From Sulfuritalea sp. (GTDB taxonomy: Bacteria > Pseudomonadota > Gammaproteobacteria > Burkholderiales > Rhodocyclaceae): 34,886 nt of DNA. The translations under genes and the position numbers were made by a program. Numbering within the stretch: position 1 is the first letter of the stretch; every line of letters starts with the position of its first letter. Shown piece after piece: positions 1 through 8,848 of the stretch. The DNA lies in the NCBI GenBank assembly GCA_030680805.1, contig JAUXUK010000009.1, positions 1-34,886 of the forward strand, in the 5' to 3' direction. The notes beneath the pieces were generated by a model. The model was given only the letters and a program-made list of their open reading frames with translations. It had not been told where the DNA came from and searched no databases.

Positions 1-1248
1 GGGGTGCCGTTCTTCACCATTTCCGGTTCCGATTTTGTCGAAATGTTCGTAGGCGTCGGCGCAAGCCGGGTGCGCGACATGTTCGAACAGGCCAAGAAGT
101 CTTCGCCGTGCATCATTTTCATCGACGAGCTCGATGCCGTCGGCCGCCAGCGCGGCGCCGGCCTCGGCGGCGGCAACGACGAGCGCGAGCAGACCCTGAA
201 CCAGATGCTGGTCGAAATGGACGGCTTCGAGCCCTCGGTGGGCGTGATCGTGGTGGCCGCCACCAACCGTCCCGACGTGCTGGATCCGGCGCTGCTGCGC
301 CCCGGTCGCTTCGACCGCCAGGTGGTGGTGCCGCTGCCCGACATTCGCGGCCGCGAGCAGATCCTCAAGGTGCATATGCGCAAGGTTCCCGTGGCGCCGG
401 ACATCGACGCCTCGGTCCTGGCCCGCGGCTGCCCCGGTTTCTCGGGCGCCGACCTGGCCAACCTGGTCAATGAGGCCGCGCTGTTTGCGGCGCGCAGCAA
501 CAAGCGCCTGGTGGATATGGAAGACTTCGAGCGCGCCAAGGACAAGATCATGATGGGCGCCGAGCGCCGCTCCATGGTCATGCCCGAAGAGGAACGCAGG
601 AACACCGCGTATCACGAATCCGGTCATGCCGTCGTCGCCAAGTTGCTGCCGAAGACCGATCCGGTGCACAAGGTGACCGTCATCCCGCGCGGCCGTGCAC
701 TGGGCCTGACCATGCAGTTGCCGGACCAGGAGCGCTACAGCCAGGACCGCGACCGCCTGCTGTGCACCATTTGCGTCCTGTTCGGCGGCCGCATCGCCGA
801 AGAACTGTTCATGCAGCAGATGACTAACGGCGCCTCCAACGATTTCCAGCGCGCCACCGATCTGGCGCGGCGCATGGTGACGCAGTGGGGCATGTCGGAC
901 AGCCTCGGGCCGATGGTGTATGGCGAAGAGGAAGGCGAAATCTTCCTCGGTCGCTCCGTCACCACGCACAAGAACATGTCGGAATCCACCATGCAAAAGG
1001 TGGATGTCGAGATTCGCCGCATGCTCGACGAGCAATATGCGCGTGCGCGCCGTCTGCTCGAAGACAATCGCGACAAGGTCGAAGCCATGACGGCCGCCCT
1101 GCTCGAACTGGAGACCATCGACGCCGACCAGATCAACGACATCATGGCGGGGTTGCCGCCGCGACCGCCCAAGCCTTCCAGTGCGCCGCCGGCTCCGAGG
1201 GCCGACAGCACGCCGGGTCCCGAGCCGACCGCCCCGGCGCCGGCCTGA
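1..1248 (+). CDS. ftsH: ATP-dependent zinc metalloprotease FtsH, 3' part
   Basis: This is the C-terminal 415 codons of the membrane-anchored AAA+ protease that degrades misfolded membrane proteins and regulators such as LpxC. The open frame runs through base 1, so the N-terminal membrane segments and Walker A lie upstream of the window. Visible are Walker B ([11 protein letters not shown]), the second region of homology with its arginine fingers ([20 protein letters not shown]), and the zinc site HESGH at bases 613-627. The C-terminal tail is rich in Pro and Ala. The match to Escherichia coli FtsH is nearly colinear. A strong hairpin with a T-run follows the stop codon, and folP and glmM follow on the same strand, the common proteobacterial order. 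The GTG at base 4 is an internal Val codon, not a start. Confidence 0.97.
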   Translation, partial: GVPFFTISGSDFVEMFVGVGASRVRDMFEQAKKSSPCIIFIDELDAVGRQRGAGLGGGNDEREQTLNQMLVEMDGFEPSVGVIVVAATNRPDVLDPALLRPGRFDRQVVVPLPDIRGREQILKVHMRKVPVAPDIDASVLARGCPGFSGADLANLVNEAALFAARSNKRLVDMEDFERAKDKIMMGAERRSMVMPEEERRNTAYHESGHAVVAKLLPKTDPVHKVTVIPRGRALGLTMQLPDQERYSQDRDRLLCTICVLFGGRIAEELFMQQMTNGASNDFQRATDLARRMVTQWGMSDSLGPMVYGEEEGEIFLGRSVTTHKNMSESTMQKVDVEIRRMLDEQYARARRLLEDNRDKVEAMTAALLELETIDADQINDIMAGLPPRPPKPSSAPPAPRADSTPGPEPTAPAPA

Positions 1249-1268
1249 TTCTTATTACAGCTCAGACG

Positions 1269-1308
1269 GGCCGCCGAAGCAGAACCGATTCGGCGGCCTC
1301 CGTTTTTT
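1269..1308 (+). terminator. Rho-independent terminator after ftsH
   Basis: A perfect 10-bp inverted repeat, GGCCGCCGAA at 1269-1278 and TTCGGCGGCC at 1289-1298 with a 10-nt loop, is followed by TCCG and six T at 1303-1308. It lies 21 bases after the ftsH stop codon. The folP start codon begins two bases after the last T, so the terminator occupies the folP ribosome-binding region. Confidence 0.9.
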
Positions 1309-1309
1309 C

Positions 1310-2140
1310 ATGACACAGAATTTCCACTGCGGCCGCTTCGTCCTCAATGCCGAGCGCCCATTGATCATGGGCATCGTCAACTTGTCCGACGATTCCTTTT
1401 CCGGCGACGGCCTGCATGGCGATGTGGAGGCTGCCATCGCCCAGGCCCTGCGGATGAGGGATGAGGGTGCACATATCCTCGATCTTGGTGCCGAGTCCTC
1501 GCGACCGGGGGCGGCTCCGGTGCCGGCGCAGCAGGAAATCGATCGGCTGTTGCCCGTTCTCGAAGCCCTGCGCGACTGCGGTGCGGCACTGTCGATCGAT
1601 ACCGTCAAGCCGGAAGTGATGCGCGTCGCACTGGCCGCCGGCGCGGACATGATCAACGACATCAATGCACTGCGCGCGCCGGGCGCGCTGGAACTTGCCG
1701 CGGCCAGCAAGGCCGGAATCTGCCTGATGCACATGCAGGGCGCTCCGGGGACCATGCAGGACGATCCGCATTACGCCGATATCGTGGTCGAGGTTGCCGA
1801 GTTTCTCGGCGAGCGCGTCGCGGCGGCGGAAGCGGCAGGCATCGCCTTGAATCGGATTGCGGTCGACCCGGGTTTCGGCTTTGGCAAGACGCTGGAGCAC
1901 AACATCGAACTGCTGCGCCGGCTGGGCGAGTTGGTGGTACCGGGCCTGCCGCTGCTGGTCGGCATGTCGCGCAAGTCGATGCTCGGCCTGCTCACCGGCC
2001 GCGCGGCGCCTGAACGGATTTTTGCCGGAGTGGCAGCCCACGTGCTGGCTGTCGAGCGCGGCGCGCGCATCGTGCGCGTGCATGACGTGGCGGCGACGCG
2101 CGACGCGCTGGCCGTGTTGCAAGCTGTGGAGGACTACTGA
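1310..2140 (+). CDS. folP: Dihydropteroate synthase
   Basis: Condenses 6-hydroxymethyl-7,8-dihydropterin diphosphate with p-aminobenzoate in cytosolic folate synthesis; it is the sulfonamide target. The protein has 276 aa, the usual length. Family motifs are present in order: MGIVNLSDDSFSGDG (residues 20-34), SRPGA, SIDTVKPEV, NDINALR, LMHMQG, DPGFGFGK and GMSRKSM. The first two substrate loops differ from the E. coli pattern: N-V-T-P-D-S-F is N-L-S-D-D-S-F, and E-S-T-R-P-G is E-S-S-R-P-G. The ATG at 1310 supplies the N-terminal strand expected for the family. It has no Shine-Dalgarno sequence, because the ftsH terminator ends there; ATG 1368 is a shorter but less likely start. It abuts glmM with no spacer. 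This looks like the chromosomal housekeeping gene, not a mobile sul gene. Confidence 0.95.
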   Translation: MTQNFHCGRFVLNAERPLIMGIVNLSDDSFSGDGLHGDVEAAIAQALRMRDEGAHILDLGAESSRPGAAPVPAQQEIDRLLPVLEALRDCGAALSIDTVKPEVMRVALAAGADMINDINALRAPGALELAAASKAGICLMHMQGAPGTMQDDPHYADIVVEVAEFLGERVAAAEAAGIALNRIAVDPGFGFGKTLEHNIELLRRLGELVVPGLPLLVGMSRKSMLGLLTGRAAPERIFAGVAAHVLAVERGARIVRVHDVAATRDALAVLQAVEDY

Positions 2141-3496
2141 ATGGGACGCAAGTATTTCGGCACCGACGGTATTCGCGGCCGTGTCGGGCAGGCGCCGATC
2201 ACTCCTGATTTCGTCATGCGCCTGGGCTATGCGGCAGGTTCCGCACTGGTGGCACGCGACGGATTGCCGGCCAACGAGCATCCTGCGGTACTGATCGGCA
2301 AGGACACCCGCATTTCCGGCTACATGCTGGAAGCCGCGCTTGAGGCCGGATTTTCCGCGGCGGGGGTCGATGTGATGCTGTGCGGACCGATGCCGACGCC
2401 GGCCGTCGCCTACCTCACCCGTGCCCTGCGTCTGCAGGCCGGCGTGGTGATCTCCGCCTCACACAACCCCTACGACGACAACGGCATCAAGTTCTTTTCG
2501 GCGCAGGGCACCAAGCTGCCCGATGCGGTGGAACTCGAGATCGAGGCGCGGCTCGATCAACCGATGACCTGCATGGAGTCGGCCAAACTCGGCAAGGCAC
2601 GCCGGGTGGAAGACGCCGCCGGGCGCTACATAGAATTCTGCAAGAGCACTTTTCCCAACGATCTCGATCTGCGCGGCATGAAGATCGTGGTGGACAGCGC
2701 CCACGGCGCGGCCTACCACGTCGCGCCCAACGTATTCCACGAGCTCGGCGCCGAGATAGTCGGCGTTGGCGACACGCCGAACGGCCTCAACATCAACCAC
2801 GAGGTCGGCGCCACGGCACCCGAGGCGCTGCGTCGCGCCGTGCTCGAGGCGCGCGCCGATTGCGGCATCGCGCTCGACGGCGATGGCGACCGCCTGGTCA
2901 TGGTCGATGCGGCGGGCAAGCTCTACGACGGCGATCAGTTGCTCTATGTGATTGCCCGCCATCGTGCGCGCAGCCAGCCGGTGCCCGGCGTGGCCGGCAC
3001 GCTGATGAGCAACCTCGGCTTCGAACATGCACTGGGTCGGCTGGGTATTGCCGTCGGCCGCGCCAAAGTCGGCGACCGCTACGTGCTGGAAATGATGCAG
3101 GAGAAGGGCTGGCAACTCGGCGGCGAAAACTCCGGCCATATCATCTGTCTCGACCGCCACACCACGGGCGACGGCATCATCGCCGCACTGCAGGTGTTGG
3201 CCGCACTGCGCGCTACCGGCGAAACCCTGGCCGAAGCCTGCGCCGATCTGACGCTTTATCCGCAGAGGCTCATCAACGTCAGGATGCCGGCCGGTTTCGA
3301 CTGGGCGGGGGATGCCGGCATCACGTCGGCAGTGAAATCGGCCGAAGCCGCGCTGGACGGTAGCGGCCGTGTGCTGCTGCGCCCATCGGGCACCGAGCCT
3401 TTGCTAAGGGTGATGGTGGAAGGCCGGGAGGCTGCCGTGGTGTTTGGCCAGGCCGAGGCTATTGCCGAGGCGGTGCGGCAGGCCTTCGGCGAGTAA
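2141..3496 (+). CDS. glmM: Phosphoglucosamine mutase
   Basis: Converts glucosamine-6-phosphate to glucosamine-1-phosphate for UDP-GlcNAc, and so for peptidoglycan and lipopolysaccharide. It has 451 aa, full length for the family. The N-terminus [11 protein letters not shown] is typical. The phosphoserine loop [15 protein letters not shown] places the active serine at residue 107. The metal loop DGDGDR is present, as is the C-terminal phosphate-binding [12 protein letters not shown]. The ATG directly follows the folP stop, and GGAGGA at 2128-2133 is a good ribosome-binding site, so the two genes are probably translationally coupled. In many betaproteobacteria pstSCAB follows glmM closely; here about 14 kb separates them. 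Confidence 0.97.
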   Translation: MGRKYFGTDGIRGRVGQAPITPDFVMRLGYAAGSALVARDGLPANEHPAVLIGKDTRISGYMLEAALEAGFSAAGVDVMLCGPMPTPAVAYLTRALRLQAGVVISASHNPYDDNGIKFFSAQGTKLPDAVELEIEARLDQPMTCMESAKLGKARRVEDAAGRYIEFCKSTFPNDLDLRGMKIVVDSAHGAAYHVAPNVFHELGAEIVGVGDTPNGLNINHEVGATAPEALRRAVLEARADCGIALDGDGDRLVMVDAAGKLYDGDQLLYVIARHRARSQPVPGVAGTLMSNLGFEHALGRLGIAVGRAKVGDRYVLEMMQEKGWQLGGENSGHIICLDRHTTGDGIIAALQVLAALRATGETLAEACADLTLYPQRLINVRMPAGFDWAGDAGITSAVKSAEAALDGSGRVLLRPSGTEPLLRVMVEGREAAVVFGQAEAIAEAVRQAFGE

Positions 3497-3503
3497 TCGC
3501 CCC

Positions 3504-3531
3504 GGCGTTTCCCCCGCCAAAGCGGAAAGCC
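3504..3531. terminator. Hairpin between convergent glmM and sixA
   Basis: An imperfect inverted repeat fills the 37-bp gap between the convergent stop codons. The outer arms are GGC (3504-3506) and GCC (3529-3531), then TTTC against GAAA, then CGC against GCG around CAAA. There is no T-run on either side, so a bidirectional terminator role is an inference. Confidence 0.45.
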
Positions 3532-3533
3532 AT

Positions 3534-3986
3534 TCAGGGGTTGTGCACAGCGCGCAGCACGGTCTGGGTTTCATCATGGCGAACGCGGTTGCTGAACCAC
3601 CAGATTCCCGCCTTCTTGATGGTCCAGTCGGCCTCGGTGCCGGCCAGCAGCAGCGAGGCCAGCCGCCCCAGCGCCGGCTGATGGCTGACCAGGATGATTG
3701 CGCCGGAGTGGTCCGGCCAGTCCGCGGCACCGAGCAGATCGGCAATGTTGGCGCCGACGCCAAGCTGCGTTTTCACCTTAACCGGCAGGCTCAGCGTCTG
3801 CGCCGTTTGCAAGGCTCGTTTGGCGGGACTCGACAGCACCGTAAGCTTGGGTAGCCGCTGGCCACGCAGCCACTCTGCCACCTGCTGCGCGTGGTGGAGT
3901 CCTCGCGTCGTGAGTTCGCGGTCGGCATCGGCGACCGCGCCGGCGGCTTCCTTTGCCTCGGCATGACGCCACAGTATCAAATCCAT
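3534..3986 (-). CDS. sixA: SixA-like phosphohistidine phosphatase
   Basis: A 150-aa protein of the histidine phosphatase (phosphoglycerate mutase-like) superfamily, the usual length for SixA. The catalytic motif is LILWRHAEAK with R7-H8. The second conserved His is in ILVSHQPALGRL, and SSPAKRALQTA matches the family arginine region. In E. coli SixA dephosphorylates phosphohistidine on phosphotransferase-system proteins. In many Proteobacteria it lies near CHAD-domain or polyphosphate genes; here a CYTH-CHAD gene lies 7 kb away. Its start is 30 bases after the stop of the EAL-CBS-GGDEF gene on the same strand, with AAGGG upstream of the ATG, so the two may be co-transcribed. The family assignment is strong; the substrate is unknown. 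Confidence 0.85.
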   Translation of the reverse strand: MDLILWRHAEAKEAAGAVADADRELTTRGLHHAQQVAEWLRGQRLPKLTVLSSPAKRALQTAQTLSLPVKVKTQLGVGANIADLLGAADWPDHSGAIILVSHQPALGRLASLLLAGTEADWTIKKAGIWWFSNRVRHDETQTVLRAVHNP

Positions 3987-4016
3987 AGTGCCCTTCGCCT
4001 GAGTAAGGCGGGCAGA

Positions 4017-6032
4017 CTAATCCAAGTGTGTGACAAGCGCATTACCCGGAACGCAGGCTGCAGCGTAGCTGACTTGGCCTGCAACAAAGGTTTCCACGGG
4101 AACGACCCGCGCTGGTGCGGGTGGCGCGGCGCTGATGTTCGGGCCGGCTGGAGGGCGAAATGGAACAAAAGTCGGCGCTGGTGACACGGCGCTGATGTTC
4201 GGGTCGGCTTCCGCCGTGCCGGCACTGCTGCGGTATTGGCGGCGTTCGATGAACACCACGCTGCCCGGCACGCGTTTGGCCTCCTTCTTCGCCTCGCTCA
4301 GTGCGGCGGACACATCGTGATGGCTGGCGAAGGTTCCCGGCTGAACTATCACGCAGCCGATCGACAGCGCCGGCAGCGCGTGGAACACCGATTGTCCGCG
4401 TCGGTCTTCGCCACCGTAGCCACCAGCGGCAAGGTGCTCCGCGGTAGTTACATACTTGGGCAGCGCGGCGTCGAACTCGCTGATGACGCGCTGCAGCCGT
4501 GCTTCCCAATCGCGGCTTTGCATCAGGACGATGAAGTCATCGCCGCCGACATGACCGACGAAGTCCTCATGATCGGCCGTTGCTTCGGTAAGCAGCGCTC
4601 CAACCTGCTGGATCATCTGGTCGCCGCGCCGATAGCCGTAGGTATCGTTGTAGGGTTTGAAATGGTCAAGATCGCAGTAGGCAGCGACAAAACCGTGCTC
4701 CGCCTCGATCAGTCGATCCATCTGTTCGTTGATCGGGACGTTGCCCGGAAGTTGCGTCAGGGGATTGGCGTAGCGGGCGGCGCGAATCTGCATGTCGGTG
4801 ATGATCGCCATCAGTTCGCGCAGGAAGCCGATGCCGCGATACTGCCCCTCCCGGGTGATGACAATGGTATCGCAGACTTCGCTGCCGCGCAGGCTGCCGA
4901 TGATTTGTGCAACGTCCTGCGCGCTCCTCGCCTCGTCGAACAGCAGCGGCGGGTCCATGACCATGGTGCATGAGCGCTTGCCATAGAGCTCGCGGCGAAA
5001 CGGGCGGGCAAAGCGGTCGATCAGCGAACTGCGCGTAATGATTCCGACGGGCAGGCCGTTGGCGACCACCGGTACGACGTTGAGCGCCGGTTGATGCTCG
5101 AATATGCGGTAGACGGCATCGTTGTCTGTTTCGGTAGATACCGGACGCACTTCGTGCAGGATCTGGTCGATGCGCGGTGCCCGCCGTTCTGCGTGGGGGC
5201 GCGACGGCAACAGCAGAATGCTTTTGTCCGGCGCCGCCACGGCCGGGTGGGCGCTGTGCGGCATGGTGACAATAACGCGTTGCGGTCTGGCGATGCCGAA
5301 GCCCTGCAGATAGGGAATGCCGATATCGCGCAGCACCGCCAGTTGCTCCTCCGTCTCCACGCCCTCGGCAATCAGGGCGCTGCCGCAGGCATCGGCGATT
5401 TCGTGCATGGCGCGAACGAAGTGCAGCTTGAGCGGATCGGTGTCGATGCCGGTGACAAAGTGGCGGTCGATCTTGACGAACTCGGGCCGCACTTCGGACC
5501 ACATGCGCAGATTTGAAAAGCCTTCGCCCATGTCGTCCATGGCGATCTGGATGCCTATCCGGCGGAAGTCCTGCAAGGTTTCCTGCAGATCGGAGAAGTC
5601 CGTCACCGACTCGTTCTCGGTCAGCTCGATGACGATGCGTGAGGGTGGTACGCCGAGGCGGAGCAGATCCTGACGAATCGCGACGAGGCGTTTGCGACTG
5701 GCGTGCAGGCAGCTGATACTCATGTTCAGGAAGAGTCGCAGCGCGCAATTCTGCTCGGCGAATTGCGCGATCGCGGTTTCCACCGCCAGCCATTCGAGTT
5801 CATGAGTGCATTGCTCGGCAGCGGCTGCCGCGAACAACGCGCCCGGTGTATGCAGTTCGGAGCCCTCCGGGCCGCGAATCAGTGCTTCGCAGGCAAGATA
5901 GCTGCCCTGGCGGACATCCAGGATGGGTTGATAGACGGAATGAAGGCCGCGATCATCCATCAGGCTCCGCAGCAATTTTCCGTGCGGGTTGATCTGCGTG
6001 GCGGCGTTGTGGGTTGGATGGAGCATGTTCAT
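4017..6032 (-). CDS. EAL-CBS-GGDEF cyclic-di-GMP signalling protein
   Basis: A 671-aa soluble protein with EAL first (about residues 20-260), then a pair of CBS-like segments (about 285-410), then GGDEF (about 430-595). The EAL part keeps E49-A-L, FLNMS, IVIELTEN, MDDMGEGFSNL, VKIDR and AEGVET, so phosphodiesterase activity is plausible. The GGDEF signature is GGDDF (496-500), an allowed variant. No RxxD inhibitory site precedes it, so product inhibition may be absent. The tail after about residue 600 is low-complexity, with PNISA and PAP repeats encoded by a duplicated 24-bp sequence and one copy of the dispersed repeat. It probably lies outside the folded domains. AAAGGTG precedes ATG 6032. 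It lies 66 bases downstream of the siaC-like gene on the same strand, suggesting joint control of cyclic-di-GMP. Confidence 0.93.
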   Translation of the reverse strand: MNMLHPTHNAATQINPHGKLLRSLMDDRGLHSVYQPILDVRQGSYLACEALIRGPEGSELHTPGALFAAAAAEQCTHELEWLAVETAIAQFAEQNCALRLFLNMSISCLHASRKRLVAIRQDLLRLGVPPSRIVIELTENESVTDFSDLQETLQDFRRIGIQIAMDDMGEGFSNLRMWSEVRPEFVKIDRHFVTGIDTDPLKLHFVRAMHEIADACGSALIAEGVETEEQLAVLRDIGIPYLQGFGIARPQRVIVTMPHSAHPAVAAPDKSILLLPSRPHAERRAPRIDQILHEVRPVSTETDNDAVYRIFEHQPALNVVPVVANGLPVGIITRSSLIDRFARPFRRELYGKRSCTMVMDPPLLFDEARSAQDVAQIIGSLRGSEVCDTIVITREGQYRGIGFLRELMAIITDMQIRAARYANPLTQLPGNVPINEQMDRLIEAEHGFVAAYCDLDHFKPYNDTYGYRRGDQMIQQVGALLTEATADHEDFVGHVGGDDFIVLMQSRDWEARLQRVISEFDAALPKYVTTAEHLAAGGYGGEDRRGQSVFHALPALSIGCVIVQPGTFASHHDVSAALSEAKKEAKRVPGSVVFIERRQYRSSAGTAEADPNISAVSPAPTFVPFRPPAGPNISAAPPAPARVVPVETFVAGQVSYAAACVPGNALVTHLD
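4126..4209. repeat. 24-bp direct repeat 60 bp apart, with a dispersed-repeat core
   Basis: Bases 4126-4149 and 4186-4209 match at 22 of 24 positions (shared block CGGCGCTGATGTTCGGG). Between them lies AAAAGTCGGCGCTGG (4167-4181), with ACGGCG at 4186-4191 at the start of the second unit. All of it lies in the 3' end of the EAL-CBS-GGDEF gene and encodes PNISAVSPAP and PNISAAPPAP. Confidence 0.85.
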
Positions 6033-6098
6033 GATGTGTTCACCTTTCGTGTGGTTTTCGCCAATGCCGATCTTGTCGCCGGCGTGGCGGCGAAGTTG

Positions 6099-6491
6099 TC
6101 AGGCCGTCTCGGCGACGACCACGTTGAATTGCAGCGATCCGTGCTCCTCCATCAGATCGATGCCGAATTCCATACCCACCTCGTCGTCTTCGGCGAGCAG
6201 CCAATGCACTGAAATCGACGGGCCGCTGCGGGCAGCCCTGTCGAGCATGCCGATCAGGGCGCGAATCAGCCTGGCGCTCGAACTGTCGGAATAGAGCAGG
6301 CCGATGTTGACGTCGACGCGGCCGTCGACGGGCAGTTTCTCCAGGTAGTCCTGGAGGCGCGATCGGATCGGTCCATAAAAGCCTATCGCATTCTCCGGGA
6401 AGGACTCGCCGTAAATGCAAAGGCGATGACGGGAAAACTCGAACCTGATTTCCGGGGTGTCATTGCGTGCGGGGATGTGCAGATCTTTCAT
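6099..6491 (-). CDS. siaC: SiaC-family (DUF1987) regulatory phosphoprotein
   Basis: A 130-aa protein starting MKDLHIPARNDTPEIRF and containing YGESFPENAIGFYGP, both typical of the SiaC/DUF1987 family. In Pseudomonas aeruginosa, SiaC switches the diguanylate cyclase SiaD according to phosphorylation of Thr68 by the SiaB kinase and SiaA phosphatase. The matching segment here is YSDSSSARL, with Ser70-72 as candidate sites. ATG 6491 gives the usual family length; an extended in-frame start at 6569 adds 26 atypical residues. No siaA, siaB or siaD lies in the window. The next gene on this strand is the EAL-CBS-GGDEF protein, a possible partner. The gene is divergent from the chemoreceptor at 6773; in the 281 bp between them I see no clear promoter or operator. 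Confidence 0.82.
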   Translation of the reverse strand: MKDLHIPARNDTPEIRFEFSRHRLCIYGESFPENAIGFYGPIRSRLQDYLEKLPVDGRVDVNIGLLYSDSSSARLIRALIGMLDRAARSGPSISVHWLLAEDDEVGMEFGIDLMEEHGSLQFNVVVAETA

Positions 6492-6772
6492 GATTCGCGG
6501 TTCGCGGAAGGTCGGCAAGGGTGGGCAGGGGATGGAAAATGCTGTATGAATTGCGGCCGGGATGCTCATCCTGAACTTCGATTGTTACAGGTCGATCACG
6601 ACTTTGTTGCAGTGCGATGCCGGCCCCGAATCCGGTGTCTCCGTCGAACCGAACTGTCATTGACCGCGGTGCAACAGTCGGGGATACTCGCCGCAATGCA
6701 AAGCCGGCGGACGGGTATTCGAAGGCGCGGGGGCGCCGTTCCGGAACCGGCGGACAAAGGGAGAAACATGTC

Positions 6773-8398
6773 ATGAACCATATGAAGATCAAGACCCGGT
6801 TCTATTTGCTGATCGGGTTCTCGGCGTTGATGCTGCTTTGGGTTGGCGTTACGGGGCTGTCCGGCATCGGCGCTTCGAACGCGACCGTGGCCGCGCTCTA
6901 CAACGACAATCTGCTGGCGATCGAGCGGCTCAACGAGATTCGCAACAACCAGATGCAGATAAACATCACGCTGGCCACGGCCCGCCAGGAGAGCGATGCG
7001 TTCGAGATCGTCGGACACACCGACAGGATCGCCGGCATGATCTTCCGCATCGACAAGTTGCTGAAGGAATATGAAGGTCGCGCGCTGGCGCCGGAGGAGC
7101 GCAAGTTGCTGGAGAACTTCGTCAAGGCGCGCCTCGTTTTCGGGCGCACCGGCGTCATGCCGATGATCGACCTGTTGCAGGGAGAGAAATTCGCCGAGGC
7201 CGACAAATTGCGCAAGACGGTGATGGAGCCGGCCTACGTGAATGCATCCGCGGCCATTGACGCGCTGCTGAAATACCAGGTCGACCATGCCCGGACGTCC
7301 TATGAGGAAGCCAGCACAGCGGCCGCGCGCGTTCGCGCTATCACGATCGGCAGCATGGTGGCGGGACTTGTGTTGTCGATCTTCGCCGGGCTGTTCGTCA
7401 CGCGCGCCATCACCGACAGCGTCAATCGGCTGGTGGAAGCGGCGTCCGGCCTTGCCTCCGGGAATCTGGCCATTCGCGTCGACGCCCACGGCGGCTGCGA
7501 GTTAAGTCAGGTGGCGCTCACCTTCAACAAGATGGCGGAGGATTTTTCCGCCATCCTGAGCCAGGTGCAACACGCTTCGGCGCAGGTGGTCGACACCTCG
7601 GCCGGGGTCGCCGACACCGCGCGACAGGTGGCGCTGGCCTCGCAGGCTCAGGCGGAACAGGCCGCCGATGCCTCCGCCTCCGCCGGGCGGCTCGAACAGG
7701 CCATCGGCGAACTCGTCGCGCGCAGCGAGGCGGCGGCGGAAGCGGCCGAGGAGACCAGCAGTGTCGCGGTGCGCGGGCAGGAGGTGGTCAATCAGGCGGT
7801 GAATGGCATCCGCGACATCGCCACCACCTTCGATGCGTCGGCGCGGCTGGTCGGTGCGCTCGGGCAGAGTTCGGATCAGATCGGGGCGATCGTCGCCGTC
7901 ATCAAGGACATCGCCGACCAGACCAACCTGCTGGCACTCAACGCTGCCATCGAGGCGGCACGCGCCGGAGAACAGGGACGGGGTTTTGCCGTGGTCGCCG
8001 ACGAAGTGCGCAAGCTCGCCGAGCGCACGGCCAAGGCCACCAGTGAAATCTCGACCATGATTGCGTCGATTCAGGGCGAGACCCGCGACGCCGTGCAGAA
8101 CATGGAGACGGGCGGACGCCAGGTGGATGAGGGACTGCGCCTGGCCGAGCAGGCGGGTGAGGCGCTGGAGCGCATCAACCACAGCATTCGCACCGTGGCC
8201 TCTGCGATTCGCGACACGGCGGCGGCGACGCACGAACAGGCGAGCACCAGTCATGATATCTCGCAGCGCATCGATGGCATTGCTCGCGTGGCGAGGGAAA
8301 ACAGCGCGACGGTGAGCGGCATCACCGATGCCGTAAATGGCCTGAGGCAACTGGCGGAGGAATTGCGGGGCTTTGTGTCGCGCTTCCGGCTGGCCTAG
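6773..8398 (+). CDS. Methyl-accepting chemotaxis protein
   Basis: A 541-aa transducer. Transmembrane segment 1 spans about residues 10-32. A periplasmic four-helix-bundle-type sensor follows to about 185, then transmembrane segment 2 ([20 protein letters not shown]), a HAMP domain and the cytoplasmic signalling coiled coil. The hairpin tip has the diagnostic [20 protein letters not shown] and [15 protein letters not shown] (about residues 380-425). There is no C-terminal NWETF-type pentapeptide for CheR docking. The ligand cannot be told. ATG 6773 has GGGAG nine bases upstream. An out-of-frame ATG-TCA-TGA at 6768-6776 overlaps the start and could slightly modulate initiation. Its stop overlaps the stop of a small minus-strand gene by four bases. 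Confidence 0.95.
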   Translation: MNHMKIKTRFYLLIGFSALMLLWVGVTGLSGIGASNATVAALYNDNLLAIERLNEIRNNQMQINITLATARQESDAFEIVGHTDRIAGMIFRIDKLLKEYEGRALAPEERKLLENFVKARLVFGRTGVMPMIDLLQGEKFAEADKLRKTVMEPAYVNASAAIDALLKYQVDHARTSYEEASTAAARVRAITIGSMVAGLVLSIFAGLFVTRAITDSVNRLVEAASGLASGNLAIRVDAHGGCELSQVALTFNKMAEDFSAILSQVQHASAQVVDTSAGVADTARQVALASQAQAEQAADASASAGRLEQAIGELVARSEAAAEAAEETSSVAVRGQEVVNQAVNGIRDIATTFDASARLVGALGQSSDQIGAIVAVIKDIADQTNLLALNAAIEAARAGEQGRGFAVVADEVRKLAERTAKATSEISTMIASIQGETRDAVQNMETGGRQVDEGLRLAEQAGEALERINHSIRTVASAIRDTAAATHEQASTSHDISQRIDGIARVARENSATVSGITDAVNGLRQLAEELRGFVSRFRLA

Positions 8399-8658
8399 TT
8401 TGCTGCGGTCTCCGTCCGCGCGGGAAGCGCGATGGCGGGGAAAGTCGGCGCTGGCGAGACGGCGATCGAAGGCGGCGAGGTGGCTTGATTGCATCCATCG
8501 ACCGCTGCGGCGCCATGTGCGGGCCTGACCACCGTTCGGGATCGCCGCGCTGACCTGCCGGCGCGGTGCAGGGCGATGAATTCCACGATGCCCCAGAGCA
8601 CGGCGCTGGCGATGGCCGGCGCCGGAAGTGCGCTTGTCCCGCGAAATGTCATATTCAT
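8395..8658 (-). CDS. Small hypothetical membrane protein
   Basis: An 87-aa frame I do not recognise. It has a likely single transmembrane segment ([20 protein letters not shown], residues 13-32), followed by a basic stretch ([10 protein letters not shown]) and a low-complexity tail. AAGGA lies eight bases before the ATG, a good ribosome-binding site, and the gene follows the 38-aa gene after 15 bases. The last 20 or so residues (AVSPAPTF and after) are encoded by the dispersed repeat and its adjacent hairpin, so the original protein may have been shorter. Its stop overlaps that of the chemoreceptor gene. Small size keeps this uncertain. Confidence 0.45.
   Translation of the reverse strand: MNMTFRGTSALPAPAIASAVLWGIVEFIALHRAGRSARRSRTVVRPAHGAAAVDGCNQATSPPSIAVSPAPTFPAIALPARTETAAN
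8441..8464 (+). repeat. Dispersed repeat copy B
   Basis: AAAGTCGGCGCTGG at 8441-8454, four bases, then ACGGCG at 8459-8464. A perfect 5-bp hairpin (CGCGC 8417-8421, GCGCG 8427-8431, loop GGGAA) lies just upstream. The copy follows the chemoreceptor stop codon and is read on the minus strand as the tail of the 87-aa frame. Confidence 0.85.
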
Positions 8659-8673
8659 GGCAGTTCCTTCACG

Positions 8674-8790
8674 TCAGAGATCGTCGAGCAGCCACAGGGT
8701 TATCAAGCCATTATCGAAGAACCTGTCGATTGCCTTCTGCAGATTGAGCAGATTCAGCGCGAATGTCATCGGTGCTGGTGTCATCGTCAT
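8674..8790 (-). CDS. Very small protein, 38 aa
   Basis: The frame encodes MTMTPAPMTFALNLLNLQKA and ends in NGLITLWLLDDL. It is rich in Leu and hydrophobic residues with regularly spaced charges, compatible with an amphipathic or membrane-associated helix. AAAGGA lies just before the ATG. The next small gene starts 15 bases after its stop, so the pair looks like a dicistronic unit. A PhoB-box-like repeat lies about 60 bases upstream. I know no homologue. The support is the ribosome-binding site, spacing and possible operator. Confidence 0.4.
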   Translation of the reverse strand: MTMTPAPMTFALNLLNLQKAIDRFFDNGLITLWLLDDL

Positions 8791-8848
8791 GATCCTTTCG
8801 TTTTTTGTAGCAAACGCGACCAGCGTAGCAACACGAAGTTAAGAATCC

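Noticed and set aside
1310..2140. Mobile sulfonamide-resistance gene (sul type)
   Set aside because: Gene order ftsH-folP-glmM, length and the RPG and GMSRKSM motifs are those of the chromosomal enzyme.
1262..2281. Long antisense open frame of 339 aa opposite folP
   Set aside because: It lies fully opposite a well-conserved gene, has low-complexity Arg/His/Ala-rich translation and no family motif; such shadows are expected in GC-rich DNA.
2757..2782. Partial match to the dispersed repeat core (GTCGGCGTTGGCGACAC) inside glmM
   Set aside because: The encoded residues are the normal GlmM segment before PNGLNIN, so this is chance similarity in a conserved protein.
6716..6753. GC-rich palindromic segment upstream of the chemoreceptor gene (around TTCCGGAA)
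   Set aside because: It could be an operator or a small hairpin, but it is imperfect, has no T-run and matches no site I know.
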